Assembly: GCA_032433595.1 (NCBI GenBank)
Contig: JASWJB010000034.1
Span: 158,825 to 222,824, forward strand
Direction: 5' to 3'
DNA: 64,000 nucleotides
Source of the DNA: Conoideocrella luteorostrata
Taxonomy: Eukaryota; Ascomycota; Sordariomycetes; Hypocreales; Clavicipitaceae
Shown in pieces: positions 1 to 9,126 of this stretch. The first letter of the stretch is position 1. Each line of letters opens with the position of its first letter. The position numbers and the translations under genes are program-made. A model generated the notes under the pieces. It worked only from the letters and a program-made list of their open reading frames with translations, was not told the DNA's origin and did no database searches.

Positions 1-1736
1 GCGGCGACAGCAACATTGAGTCTTTGCGGCCCGTTCTTGAAGAGCTTCCAAAGTGGGCTCTTCTGGCTGAGGTTTTGGAAGAAATTGACCGCGATCTTTA
101 TTTTGAGCCGCCTGCCAGAGATGATTCCAATGGAACTATTCTAGTCATGTGTTCCAACACTGATACTTGCCGACAGCTTCGCGATTACCTGCAAACAATG
201 CACGTGAAGCCCAAAGTCCCAAAGCCGAAAAATGTTGACGCCGAGGAAGCAGAGGATGCTCACAAGCCATCGGCCGCTTTCATGATGCGCAGGCGTCTGC
301 GTGGGTACTTGAACTGGAAGAGACAATTCGCTCAAGTTAGTGCCACATTATTCGCCGAGAACCAAAAGGCAATCAACGGCGCGGCTGACTCTCGACCCGG
401 CCATGGTGGCACAAGGGGCGGTCGAGCGCCTTCAAACAAACGGAGGCGAGTTCGCGGTGGAGGAAACATGGGCATCTCCGGCGGCCGAACAGAAACCGGT
501 GTAATTGCCCAGTATTTTGAGAAGCCAGGGGAGGTAGCCGACCTCATGGCTGAAGTGCAAATAACAGAAGAGGAGGCCCAGCAAAAGGATGACGTCGCTG
601 CAGATCCCCTCGAAGATATGGAAGACTACTTCCAGCTTTACGAAATGCAAGACCTCGTCGTGGTGCACGCGTACGACGGCGACCAGGATGAGCATGTGCT
701 TGAAGAAGTGAAGCCCAGATACATTATCATGTACGAACCGGATGCAAGCTTCATCCGAAGAGTGGAAGTCTACCGCTCATCACACAACGACAGAAACGTG
801 AGGGTATATTTCATGTATTATGGCGGGTCTGTAGAAGAACAGCGCTATCTATATTCTGTGCGACGTGAGAAAGACGCTTTTACGAAACTAATCAAAGAGC
901 GAGCAAGCATGTCCCTCGTCATTACGGTCGACCCGCACGGCATAGAAGATCCCCAGGAAGCCTTTTTGCGTACAGTCAATACGCGAATTGCCGGAGGTGG
1001 ACGCCTCGCTGCAACAGCACAGCCACCTCGCGTGGTGGTCGATGTACGAGAGTTCCGGTCCTCTCTGCCATCACTACTTCACGGCCGATCTATCATTATT
1101 GTACCGTGTATGCTGACAGTCGGCGACTACATTTTATCACCAAACATATGCGTAGAGCGGAAGTCCATCAACGATCTCATATCGTCTTTTAAAGACGGCA
1201 GGCTGTTCACACAAGCGGAAACCATGTTTCAGCACTACAAGAGCCCCATGCTTCTCATCGAATTCGACCAAAACAAGTCGTTTACTCTGGAGCCCTTTGC
1301 CGATCTTTCAGGCAGTCTAAGTAGCGTCGCCCCGACCAACGTGTCGTCCGACCTGCAGTCGAAACTCGTCCTTCTGACGCTGGCGTTTCCGAAACTGCGC
1401 ATCATCTGGTCGTCGTCGCCGTACCAAACAGCCGAGATTTTCGAGTCCCTCAAAGCGCAGGAAGACGAGCCGGATCCGATCGCAGCAGTTCAAGCTGGCC
1501 TCGAAAAGGACATGAAGGCCGAGGACCAAGCCTTCAATCTGGAGCCGCAGGAGATGCTTGCCAAAGTACCTGGCATCACGCCTAAGAACATCAAAAACGT
1601 GGTGTTGGAGACTGAAAACATCAAAGAGGTGGCGAACATGTCACAGGCTGAATTGGAGCCCTTGGTGGGCAAGGTATCTGGCAAGGCTATCCACGAATTC
1701 TTTAGTCGCAACATCATGGAGGAGGGGGACGAGTAG
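1..1736 (+). CDS. rad1: XPF/RAD1-family DNA repair endonuclease, 3' part (5' end outside window)
   Basis: Catalytic subunit of the structure-specific 5'-flap/bubble endonuclease (XPF-ERCC1, Rad1-Rad10) used in nucleotide excision repair and interstrand crosslink repair. The frame is already open at base 3, so the start and most of the helicase-like half lie upstream; about 578 C-terminal residues are visible, uninterrupted by introns. The ERCC4 nuclease domain starts near base 1030 (VVVDVREF) and contains the hallmark GDYIL followed by VERKSIND around bases 1125-1175, the metal-binding GDX(n)ERKX3D signature. A C-terminal tandem helix-hairpin-helix follows (LAKVPGITPKNIKN, then LEPLVGKVSGKAIHEFF), the ERCC1-binding region. 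The protein ends MEEGDE before TAG. The residues visible are consistent with an active nuclease. The family is certain; the symbol follows yeast usage (mus-38 in Neurospora). Confidence 0.95.
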   Translation, partial: GDSNIESLRPVLEELPKWALLAEVLEEIDRDLYFEPPARDDSNGTILVMCSNTDTCRQLRDYLQTMHVKPKVPKPKNVDAEEAEDAHKPSAAFMMRRRLRGYLNWKRQFAQVSATLFAENQKAINGAADSRPGHGGTRGGRAPSNKRRRVRGGGNMGISGGRTETGVIAQYFEKPGEVADLMAEVQITEEEAQQKDDVAADPLEDMEDYFQLYEMQDLVVVHAYDGDQDEHVLEEVKPRYIIMYEPDASFIRRVEVYRSSHNDRNVRVYFMYYGGSVEEQRYLYSVRREKDAFTKLIKERASMSLVITVDPHGIEDPQEAFLRTVNTRIAGGGRLAATAQPPRVVVDVREFRSSLPSLLHGRSIIIVPCMLTVGDYILSPNICVERKSINDLISSFKDGRLFTQAETMFQHYKSPMLLIEFDQNKSFTLEPFADLSGSLSSVAPTNVSSDLQSKLVLLTLAFPKLRIIWSSSPYQTAEIFESLKAQEDEPDPIAAVQAGLEKDMKAEDQAFNLEPQEMLAKVPGITPKNIKNVVLETENIKEVANMSQAELEPLVGKVSGKAIHEFFSRNIMEEGDE

Positions 1737-2382
1737 CGGCGGCGGTAGCGGTAGCAGTATGCGCGATGTAGCCAGAGGACGGGCCCTGAGAAGAGCGAAG
1801 GGGGAACACAGGTTGTCTCATTTTTGTATTGAAACAATTTAGTCGTGGGATCCGTCGTGAGAAGACGTCCAGCTTATACGTAAAACCGCAAAAGCAAGTT
1901 ACTCCATACTTCAATTATTTAAAATTAAGCATCACCAGGCAACTTTAAATATGTGTTATGACCGTTTATATCCACTGTGACAGTTAAACGGACTCTTGCC
2001 TAAAGAGTGGGTACGAACTAACCAGACTCTGACGCCACAGATGGACTCCCCAGCGGAGATCACCAGATGTGTCAATGCAGCCGCATTTGGGATTGACTGG
2101 TTCTAACAACGGAACAAATTTACCAGTGCAGTCTGTCACAGAAACTTCACTAAATAAAACGCAAGACCGTACAACAAACTCGAAAAATAGCCACGGGAGA
2201 TTTTCATAATTAACGCGACTAGGGTATACTGTCTAACTCGTCAAGCTCGCGCGGGGTATCAAGTCTCCCTCCATCTTATCCTCCATCTTATCCTCCATCA
2301 TCATCGTGCCATCTTCATCTCATGTCTCTATCTTCCCCCTCCTGGCTTCTCCCCGTCTTCGGCGGCAGGATACGGCTCCGGA
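1737..2382. other. intergenic, convergent 3' ends
   Basis: Region between the stop codons of the XPF gene (plus strand) and the mini-protein gene (minus strand). It should contain both 3' untranslated regions. A short direct repeat of TCCATCTTATCC occurs near 2272-2296. No gene seen. Confidence 0.5.
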
Positions 2383-2725
2383 CTATACCCTGCTCGCCCT
2401 AGTCCTATGACCACCACCTCGCGATCTGCCGCAGTATCCGCAGGTAAGGAACCTGACTATGATGCCGCAGAACGAGACGATTCCGCTGATAATGGCTTGC
2501 AGGATGCCTCCAATGCCGCTGATGACTGCCATGATGCAGTTGCCAATGGTGGCGAGGGCGGATTTGATCTGTAGGGTGAAGCACCACGCGTTAGCTGAGG
2601 TCCAAAAAATACGGAAGAAAATATCCAGTACTGAGTACGGAGTAGTCGTGGCGGCGTATGGAGCCGGAATATGTGTGTGGGAAGGGAATTGGCTGCTAGC
2701 TTACACAGGAGAGTACGCCACCCAT
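2383..2725 (-). CDS. 68-residue, probably dually lipidated hydrophobic mini-protein (two exons)
   Basis: Exon 1 (2725-2705) encodes only MGGVLSC and is followed by a GTAAGC donor. The intron (2704-2569, 136 bp) has a GCTAACG branch-like site and ends CTACAG. Exon 2 (2568-2383) continues in phase with IKSALATIGNCIMAVISG, a glycine- and isoleucine-rich hydrophobic run, then FLTCGYCGRSRGGGH and a basic tail ending in TAG. Gly2 with Ser6 fits the N-myristoylation consensus, and Cys7 next to it is a likely palmitoylation site, so the product should sit on a membrane face. From memory it resembles short uncharacterised proteins found in many ascomycetes; I could not check this, and no function is known to me. 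The exon/intron model rests on splice signals and on the amphipathic reading frame. One copy of the dispersed octamer ACGGAGTA lies inside the intron (2637-2644). Confidence 0.7.
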
Positions 2726-3873
2726 TGTGACTTTGTTTTAACGTTGTTAGATTATTTATAAAACAGGATTCAATGTATTTGTATGAGTATGTTTCCTCTC
2801 GGATGCGTAGGTTTTGTTGCTAGGAAGAGAAAGTGAGTGCAGAGTGAAGAACGGAAACGGTTGTGCACAGCTAGGCCATTTATATATCACAGGTCAGGCC
2901 GGTTGGACGAAAACACATAGTCACGCCCGGTACGAACAGCCAGAAATGCCCAATGTCCCATGTTCCCTGTTCTCAATTCGCCCAAGGGCGCTCAAAAGGC
3001 TGCAGGCTCGCCCCGGCCACCTCATCACAACACTGACGTCAGTCCTCATGCACAGTCCACATTAACGTGCCAGTACATCACCAGACCTCAAGCCTGTGTG
3101 GCAAGTTCCTAGCCAATATCTCGATCTCGTTTCCCCTTTGTTCTGTCATTTACCCCAACTGCGCAGCCGGCGCATTCTCTCCGGGCTACTCTGCCAATCT
3201 GCTCGCCCGGACAAGGTAACCCACGTTGTGCCACATTGGCATATTGATCAAGGGGTGGGTGTGGCTGGTCCATAATGGGCCAGTGATATGGCCCGCCCCA
3301 GCACCAGAAGCTTGTTTTTGCAGCAGCAGATCCTTGGTACGTGAGCTAATATGACGCCAAAGACATGAAAAAGTGGCTCGAGATTGACTGTTTAACGGCA
3401 GAACGGGCAGTGCTCGGCTTTCCGCATCAGTTTTTTTCTTTCCCTAAGGTGATTATCTGCTTATGTGGCTGACCACCTTGCAGCTGAGGCGTTTGGAGGG
3501 GTTATGGTAGTTTGACACATCTGTGATATATCGTTTGCATGACGTCAGAGTTGTGGCGGGCACCAAGATCGACGAATTTCGCTGCGGGGAGAACAAGAAA
3601 TATGGGAAATGAGGCTGGCAAAATTCTAAAACTCATCTTTCTTATCATATCAATATTAGGAGACGATTATGTCATATGCTGTTCATTATGCCTGCAAATC
3701 CTCCATAATATACGGGGTATATCCTACATGCCGGAAATATATATGGAGAAAAAAAGTGAGACGAGTGTGCAAAATTATAATACACGAATGCATAGATCCC
3801 CGCTTCCAACCCAGACCGTAAAGTGACTCTGGCGCCGTCTATAAGTTGTACAAATTATATATCCTGGGGCGTT
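2726..3873. other. intergenic, no gene recognised
   Basis: Contains the promoter of the mini-protein gene and the 3' end of the MRS2 gene. Several short open frames are present, but none has a recognisable domain or splice-supported structure. Confidence 0.5.
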
Positions 3874-5644
3874 CTACACCTTCCAAAATGCAAGCCAGCT
3901 TCTCCTGGCTGTTACGGCTTTCTGCATGTGCGCACGGCGGAGCATCTCTCTGTTCCTCGAATCGAGAAGACCCAGGGCACTCTCGTCACCGTACTGATAC
4001 TGGTACGGGTATTGGGAGCTGCGAGGAACATGTGGCCTTTCGTTGCGCATCATCTTGATGCGCTGGACTTTGCGCAGCTTGATCAAACCGTACCAGCAGA
4101 CCATGATAGATGCGATACTCGAAATTCCCGTAACAGCGCCGAAGCCAAAGTTCGTTTCTTCGATGAAGTTTTCGAGATTCATACCGTATAACCCGGCGAG
4201 GAAAGTGCCCATGGCAAGTCCAAGGGTTCCAACGCTGAACTTGAGATCCAGCAACATGAGCGCGTTCCGATTAGCGTCAAGAATTGCACGGACACTAAGC
4301 GCATGTTAGCCAGAGCATTTAATATAACCTCTAAAAAAAAAAAAAAAAAGGGGGGGGGGGAGGGAGTTGAAGGCTTACATTTCTTCCGTATTCCGGATCC
4401 CAGATACCAAATTGCCCGCTTCTTGCACGATTTCGTCAGTCAGTTTGTTATAGGACTCAAGTAGCATTTCAACTTCAGTGTGATCGTCCAGCCCTCTGTA
4501 GAGATCATGAGTTTTCTCTGTTAAATACATGGCCGCGAGATCGTCATCCGCTTCAATAAGTTCTTCGAGGGCATCGCGGACTAGCTTGGCCTTCTGTTCA
4601 AACGTGCTGACCCGCTTTGATAAAATAAGCAATATTCGCAACTTGTCTCGGTCGATGTCATCCTCCAATTCACTGAGAATGCGCATGACAGGCTCCCGTA
4701 CAGCCTCAAAATCGGCCTCCATTTCAGAGGTGACTGATGTAAGAACAGCTTCGAGGGCGCGAAACTCGTAGGGAAGGCCATTAGAACCTTGGGTTGCCTT
4801 TTGCTGTAATTTCCCTTGTAGATCATACATGAAGGCAGACTGTGGATATGATGTCTTGGAGCCGTACACGTCGAAAAGAAGGACCCGGTCATGCTTGATC
4901 AGGACCTTCAAGTGCAGGAGGTTCAGGAGAATAGCCGATGGGCGAACTAGAATATGCGGTAGGTTCGACGAGTCGATCTTTCGAAGATCGCGTGGGTTGA
5001 GGCCAAACTGCAGAATTACTCGTTAGAGCTCCAGTTTACACATAACCCTGAGTTGAGGCATTGGCACCGCTCACCTTTGCGATCAGTTCCGTCTTCTTAA
5101 ACTCTCCGTCCACGAGAATCACTTTGCCGTTCTCATCTACTTCTGTGCACCGAAGTCGAGGCTCTAGAGCTGCTTTGGCCGACAGAGCGCGGCGGCTAGT
5201 GAACATGGACGATCCGTGCTCGTAGTCATCATGGGCCGGGAGGTCATCTGGCTTCAGTGGTTTGGCGCCGGTCTTTGCACTGGTGCCCCAGAGTCTTTCT
5301 TGCCATGTCGGCTCGTTGGTGGGCTTTGATTCGAACAATTTCCTCCCGGCCGCCGTGGTGCAGAACCCCAGAGCTCTAGGCCATACAGGTGATGTGTCAT
5401 ATGAGTTGATGCGTCGTTGGGGGGTTTGATTCAAGCGAGCGTGGCGAGGACAGGTCCAAGTCGTCAGAGATCTAGCGATACATGTTTTTGAAGGAAGAAT
5501 TACTCGAGGACGTCGGCAGACACCTGTGCTAGCGGCGGTTGATCTCTTGGGTATGCCATGGATTGCAAAGGCGGCATGGGACTGAGATTTGAGGAAGCGA
5601 AGGAGGGATCGAGACGGTACGGGCGAAGCCAAGGTAGGCTGCAT
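3874..5644 (-). CDS. mrs2: mitochondrial inner-membrane Mg2+ channel, CorA/MRS2 family
   Basis: Imports Mg2+ into the mitochondrial matrix as a pentameric channel. Three exons: 5644-5075, 5007-4379 and 4294-3874, joining to 539 residues. Introns are 67 and 84 bp with GTGAGC and GTAAGC donors and CTAAC branch motifs. The ATG at 5644 was preferred because it begins an Arg/Ser-rich, acid-poor leader typical of a mitochondrial presequence; an upstream in-frame start at 5689 is possible. The central part (DLRKID, then long acidic helices) is the matrix cytosolic-type CorA domain. The family signature YGMN falls at about residues 436-439, at the end of the first membrane helix (LGLAMGTFLAGL). A second helix (TGISSIASIMVCWYGLI) and a basic tail follow. 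MRS2 and its paralogue LPE10 cannot be separated by eye. Confidence 0.93.
4333..4360. repeat. homopolymer pair A17-G11 inside MRS2 intron 2
   Basis: On the plus strand 17 A are followed directly by 11 G. In the MRS2 transcript this reads C11 then U17, between the donor at 4378 and the branch region. Such tracts are prone to length change and to assembly error. Confidence 0.9.
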
Positions 5645-6484
5645 CGCGAACCGGCCTATGATTGGCAGCAGAATGAAACAAGCATCCAAGTGTCCAGCAT
5701 TGGGCGCGACTATAGCGGCAAGGGCTAGCCGTCAGAGCCCAGAAGCCTGTCGGGGATAATCGTCGCCGTAGTTTAGATGAGTCTCGCAGGCGTTCAAAAT
5801 TTGAGGTTTCGTTGGAAATTTATTGTATGAGAGCACGGCAGATCACACTGCGGAGCACTAAACCTGATTCAGGCCGTGGTGAGCGCACGACCAGGCCGGC
5901 GTCACTCTAACTGGCTGACCGGCCGGCCGGCAGAGCCAGGTGTCCAGGCTGCTGGTGAATTTTTATCTGCAGGTTCAATGCCACTAGCCCCTACGGAGTA
6001 CTAGTTTGCGTTTTGATTCCCGACCTAGCAATTCTACGTTCCGACGACAATACAATGCATTGTGTACTATAGAGTAAATCAGCACTCAAGTAAACTCATC
6101 CCCAAATCTTTCGAGTCTCGAGCCTCCAAATCAACGCATATCTTGCTTTCGAAGCCTTCAATCTGGCTGCCAAGGGTCTTTTACGGCATTCCCAACCAGC
6201 TGCCAGAATCCTTAAACGACAACTCCATGCTCGATTGCTATCGATCACTATGTCGGGCTAAATTTTCATCTCCCATACCCAGGATATGCGGTTATGATCA
6301 CGTGCCAAACTCTCAGTCTTATGAGGACAAAGAATACGCTGCAGAGTCCATTTGAGGGTCTTTGTATTACAGTGCCGGCTTGAGTGCCACGTCAACTCTG
6401 TTCTTCTCGTCTGGTCAGGCGGAGCCATTTACTGTCGTCCTTGTCCGCTGATTGCAACTTAACCGACAAGTCAACATAAATGAG
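5645..6484. other. divergent intergenic region between MRS2 and the F-box gene
   Basis: Shared upstream region of two divergently read genes. It holds a CCGGCCGGCCGG run near 5919-5930 and one ACGGAGTA octamer (5993-6000). A 97-codon open frame at 6062-6355 has no recognisable features and was not called. Confidence 0.4.
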
Positions 6485-7593
6485 ATGGGCCTTACGCCGC
6501 TTCACATAAGGGGAAAGCGAAAATCGCCATCATCCAAAGCCCCCAACGTTGATGTCGACCATCCACTTTCCTCCAAGAAGATGACAAGATCACTTGTTTC
6601 GGTGCGAGCTAGTCACTCATCCCGCCATCGCCCTGGATTGGAAAGCTTGCCCACAGAGTTGCTAGAAAGCATTCTCTTGTACTCTGCTAACCTTGCGCTG
6701 CCTCGTTCAAGTCATTTAATTGGCGCTAAGCTTTCTGGGAAAGCTACTTTGCTTCGATTATTCATGATGGTGTTCCACGATATTTGGGACCAGTGGTTCG
6801 GCATTCCTAAACTGCAATTCCAAGGGCCGGCGGCTAAAAAGGATGACGTCGTATGCGAGGACGATGTTGCATCTCAGGTGGGTGCACTCGGTGTTTCACT
6901 CAAAGCAAAATTAACTTTGGTCGGACGAATTGTCTAACTCTTGTTCAGTCCATCATGTTGGGATTGCCCTGGGCTGATATCGATTTTATACTGCAAGCCC
7001 AACAAGCTTGGGCGGATAGATATGCTCGAGGTAGATGGTATGAACATAGCGTTCCGTTTGCAGACGGCGGCGAAGACAAATCCAACCACGACCACGACGG
7101 GGGCTTCTCTCATTTCAACGCCAGAGCATGCTTTGAGGCAGATTATGAACGAGCTATTAAATGGCCAGCTTTTCAATTTCAAGACGTCGGCTGGGGTACA
7201 CAAGATGTCCATCCAATGGCCCAAATACCCATGGATCTGATTGCCGGTCCATGGAATGAGGAGAAAAAGCGTCGATTATTTTGGCTCACGCGCGGAGGTA
7301 TTCAGTTGCACCTCAAAATGCAGAACCTCATACCCTGGGAAGTCAAGGTGCAGTGTCTTGATAACGCCGTGATATCTGCTGAATGTCCAGATCCTCTCAT
7401 CATCAACTGTCTCGTTAGCGACTGGACATTTAGAGACATACCAGAAGACATATCACGCAAACAAGTTCTCGACTTGAATAGACGAATAGAGTGGGGAGGC
7501 GATCCTCCAGATACCAAGGAGGTTCTGCGGCGCATAGCAATAGCGCTAAACTTCGATATGCAGCTTCCCCAATGGCTCCATATGCCAAGTTAA
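6485..7593 (+). CDS. F-box domain protein, putative SCF ubiquitin-ligase adaptor
   Basis: Two exons, 6485-6877 and 6949-7593, joined in phase across a 71-bp intron (GTGGGT donor, GTCTAAC branch, TTCAG acceptor), giving 345 residues. The N-terminal part contains a fungal-type F-box, LESLPTELLESILLYSANLA, which in characterised proteins binds Skp1 and brings substrates to the SCF complex. The remainder has no repeat type I recognise, so the substrate is unknown. The acidic/His-rich stretch DKSNHDHDGG lies mid-protein. ATG 6485 is the first ATG of the frame; the frame extends slightly upstream only through a TTG. Large, fast-evolving families of such F-box proteins exist in filamentous fungi. 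Confidence 0.8.
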
Positions 7594-8406
7594 AATCCTG
7601 TACAAGCGACTATGGTCCATTCCCGTGGCGCAGGGTTGTTCATGTTAGTTGGATGACGAGGCTATGCTTATGAAGATGAGGTTGGTGAGGTCCGATCTAT
7701 CATATCATTGTCTCATCAGCTAAGGAGTGACGTGGGGCAGCCAGATGCATGGAACAGCGACCACCCAAGTACTCTTCGCCGGCCGTAGCATTGTCAAGAA
7801 GTTACATGATGTTGGCAGAACCCAACGTTACAGCCTCCCGCAAATGAATCACGGCGAGACGCTCCGCCACGGCACACACATCTACATCTAACATGACGAG
7901 AAGATATGTCTGGGATATCGTCCTTGTAATGATTATGGCGTTATAGTGACTCTTACAAACAAGCTGGCCGTCCTTCCACAACCATTGCAAGGCCTCCGCC
8001 TATACATGAAAGAGCTCGCCGATATGGCTAACACCGGCCAAGAAAGGGGATGGGGGTAGCTTCCAGGCAGAGTGAGATGAACGAGAAATTTCAAACACAG
8101 CCTCCGCGGAGTGTCCGATGCCCCTAGGGTATATTTGCCTTTGACCTCTTGAGCTCGACAGTCGATTAAGATCGTCAAATGCTACGTCGAGAAATAGCCC
8201 AAAGTCACACAGACAGTCTCTTCTTCTACGTCCTTGGCAAAATTGGTTCAATCAACGCCGTTGGGTCACCGTGCGAATGCGCCCACCCCCCCCCATCCTC
8301 TCCCTCCAACCCAAGAGGATTACGACAAAGTTGCAGACTCTATACAAAGATCCGCCTCAAGCGTTGCTTCCTTAATTATCAGAGCAGAAAAACCGAATAT
8401 CCTAGT
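7594..8406. other. intergenic, convergent 3' region
   Basis: Lies between the 3' ends of the F-box gene (plus) and the glyoxalase-fold gene (minus). Short frames are present on both strands, but none exceeds about 85 codons or shows a known motif. Confidence 0.4.
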
Positions 8407-9126
8407 TCAGCGTTTCAGCCCACCCGCTTGTCCTACTAAGCCCAGTTCTTCCACCAACTGCCCCCGACTCATCGCTTTCAGCGCTCGCACTCGCTCACCA
8501 CGGTCCTTATCAGCTTGTATATCCTGGGAGCGTCCGTTATTAGCAATGGCCATCTTACGGGTTGCCACTCGTTGAACGAAGCAAGGATCGTGACGTGAGA
8601 ATTGTATCCAATAACTAGCACGTACCCATATCTGAACCAGCTGCTCTCGCAGCGAAACCTCCTCACCGCCAACTTCATCTCCCCCTTCGTCCTCCTGATA
8701 CACAACCTCCAGCTTGTTCCCGTCGGGATCCCTCACAAACGCCGCGTAATAGAACTGCCCGTAATGCGGCCTCGGACCCCATTTCCCCTCATCGGTGCCT
8801 CCATTTTGCACCGCCGCTTCCCAGAAGTCTCGTACGCTCTGACGAGTAGGCGCGTTGAAGGCGCAGTGTACGCCGTCGCCAGAGGGAGAAACATGCGCTC
8901 TTTCAAAGAGAGTGAGAACTTCTAGATCTGTGTTGTGGCTAGGCCCGTAGCCGACGACGCGGGTTTCCCGGTTGTCGTAGACTCGTTCAGCGGCGATGGT
9001 GGACATGACGACGTCGTAGAAGGCTCTGGAGCGCGTGTAGGAGCTGACGGAGAGAGATATGTGGCCTAGGAGGGTGTATGGATGAGATAAAATTGGTGGG
9101 ATTGGTTTTATGGCGTTATTGGACAT
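8407..9126 (-). CDS. glyoxalase/dioxygenase-fold (VOC superfamily) protein
   Basis: Small metal-binding VOC-fold protein. Exon 1 is 9126-8626 and exon 2 8523-8407, separated by a 102-bp intron (GTACGT donor, GCTAATA branch, CCCAG acceptor), giving 205 residues. The intron is a multiple of three with no stop, so an unspliced reading stays open. The first ATG is at 9126; the longer frame starts only from a GTG. Features are the N-terminal strand with LGHISLSVSSYTRSRAFYD, and the C-terminal strand YAAFVRDPDGNKLEVVYQ, which ends in the typical metal-ligand Glu of the fold. Members include glyoxalase I, bleomycin-binding and extradiol dioxygenase proteins; substrate cannot be assigned. After the fold comes a short charged helix tail that the intron interrupts. 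Confidence 0.82.
   Translation of the reverse strand: MSNNAIKPIPPILSHPYTLLGHISLSVSSYTRSRAFYDVVMSTIAAERVYDNRETRVVGYGPSHNTDLEVLTLFERAHVSPSGDGVHCAFNAPTRQSVRDFWEAAVQNGGTDEGKWGPRPHYGQFYYAAFVRDPDGNKLEVVYQEDEGGDEVGGEEVSLREQLVQIWVRASYWIQFSRHDPCFVQRVATRKMAIANNGRSQDIQADKDRGERVRALKAMSRGQLVEELGLVGQAGGLKR

Noticed and set aside
6062..6355. 97-codon frame between MRS2 and the F-box gene
   Set aside because: No domain, no promoter or splice support; lies in a divergent regulatory region.
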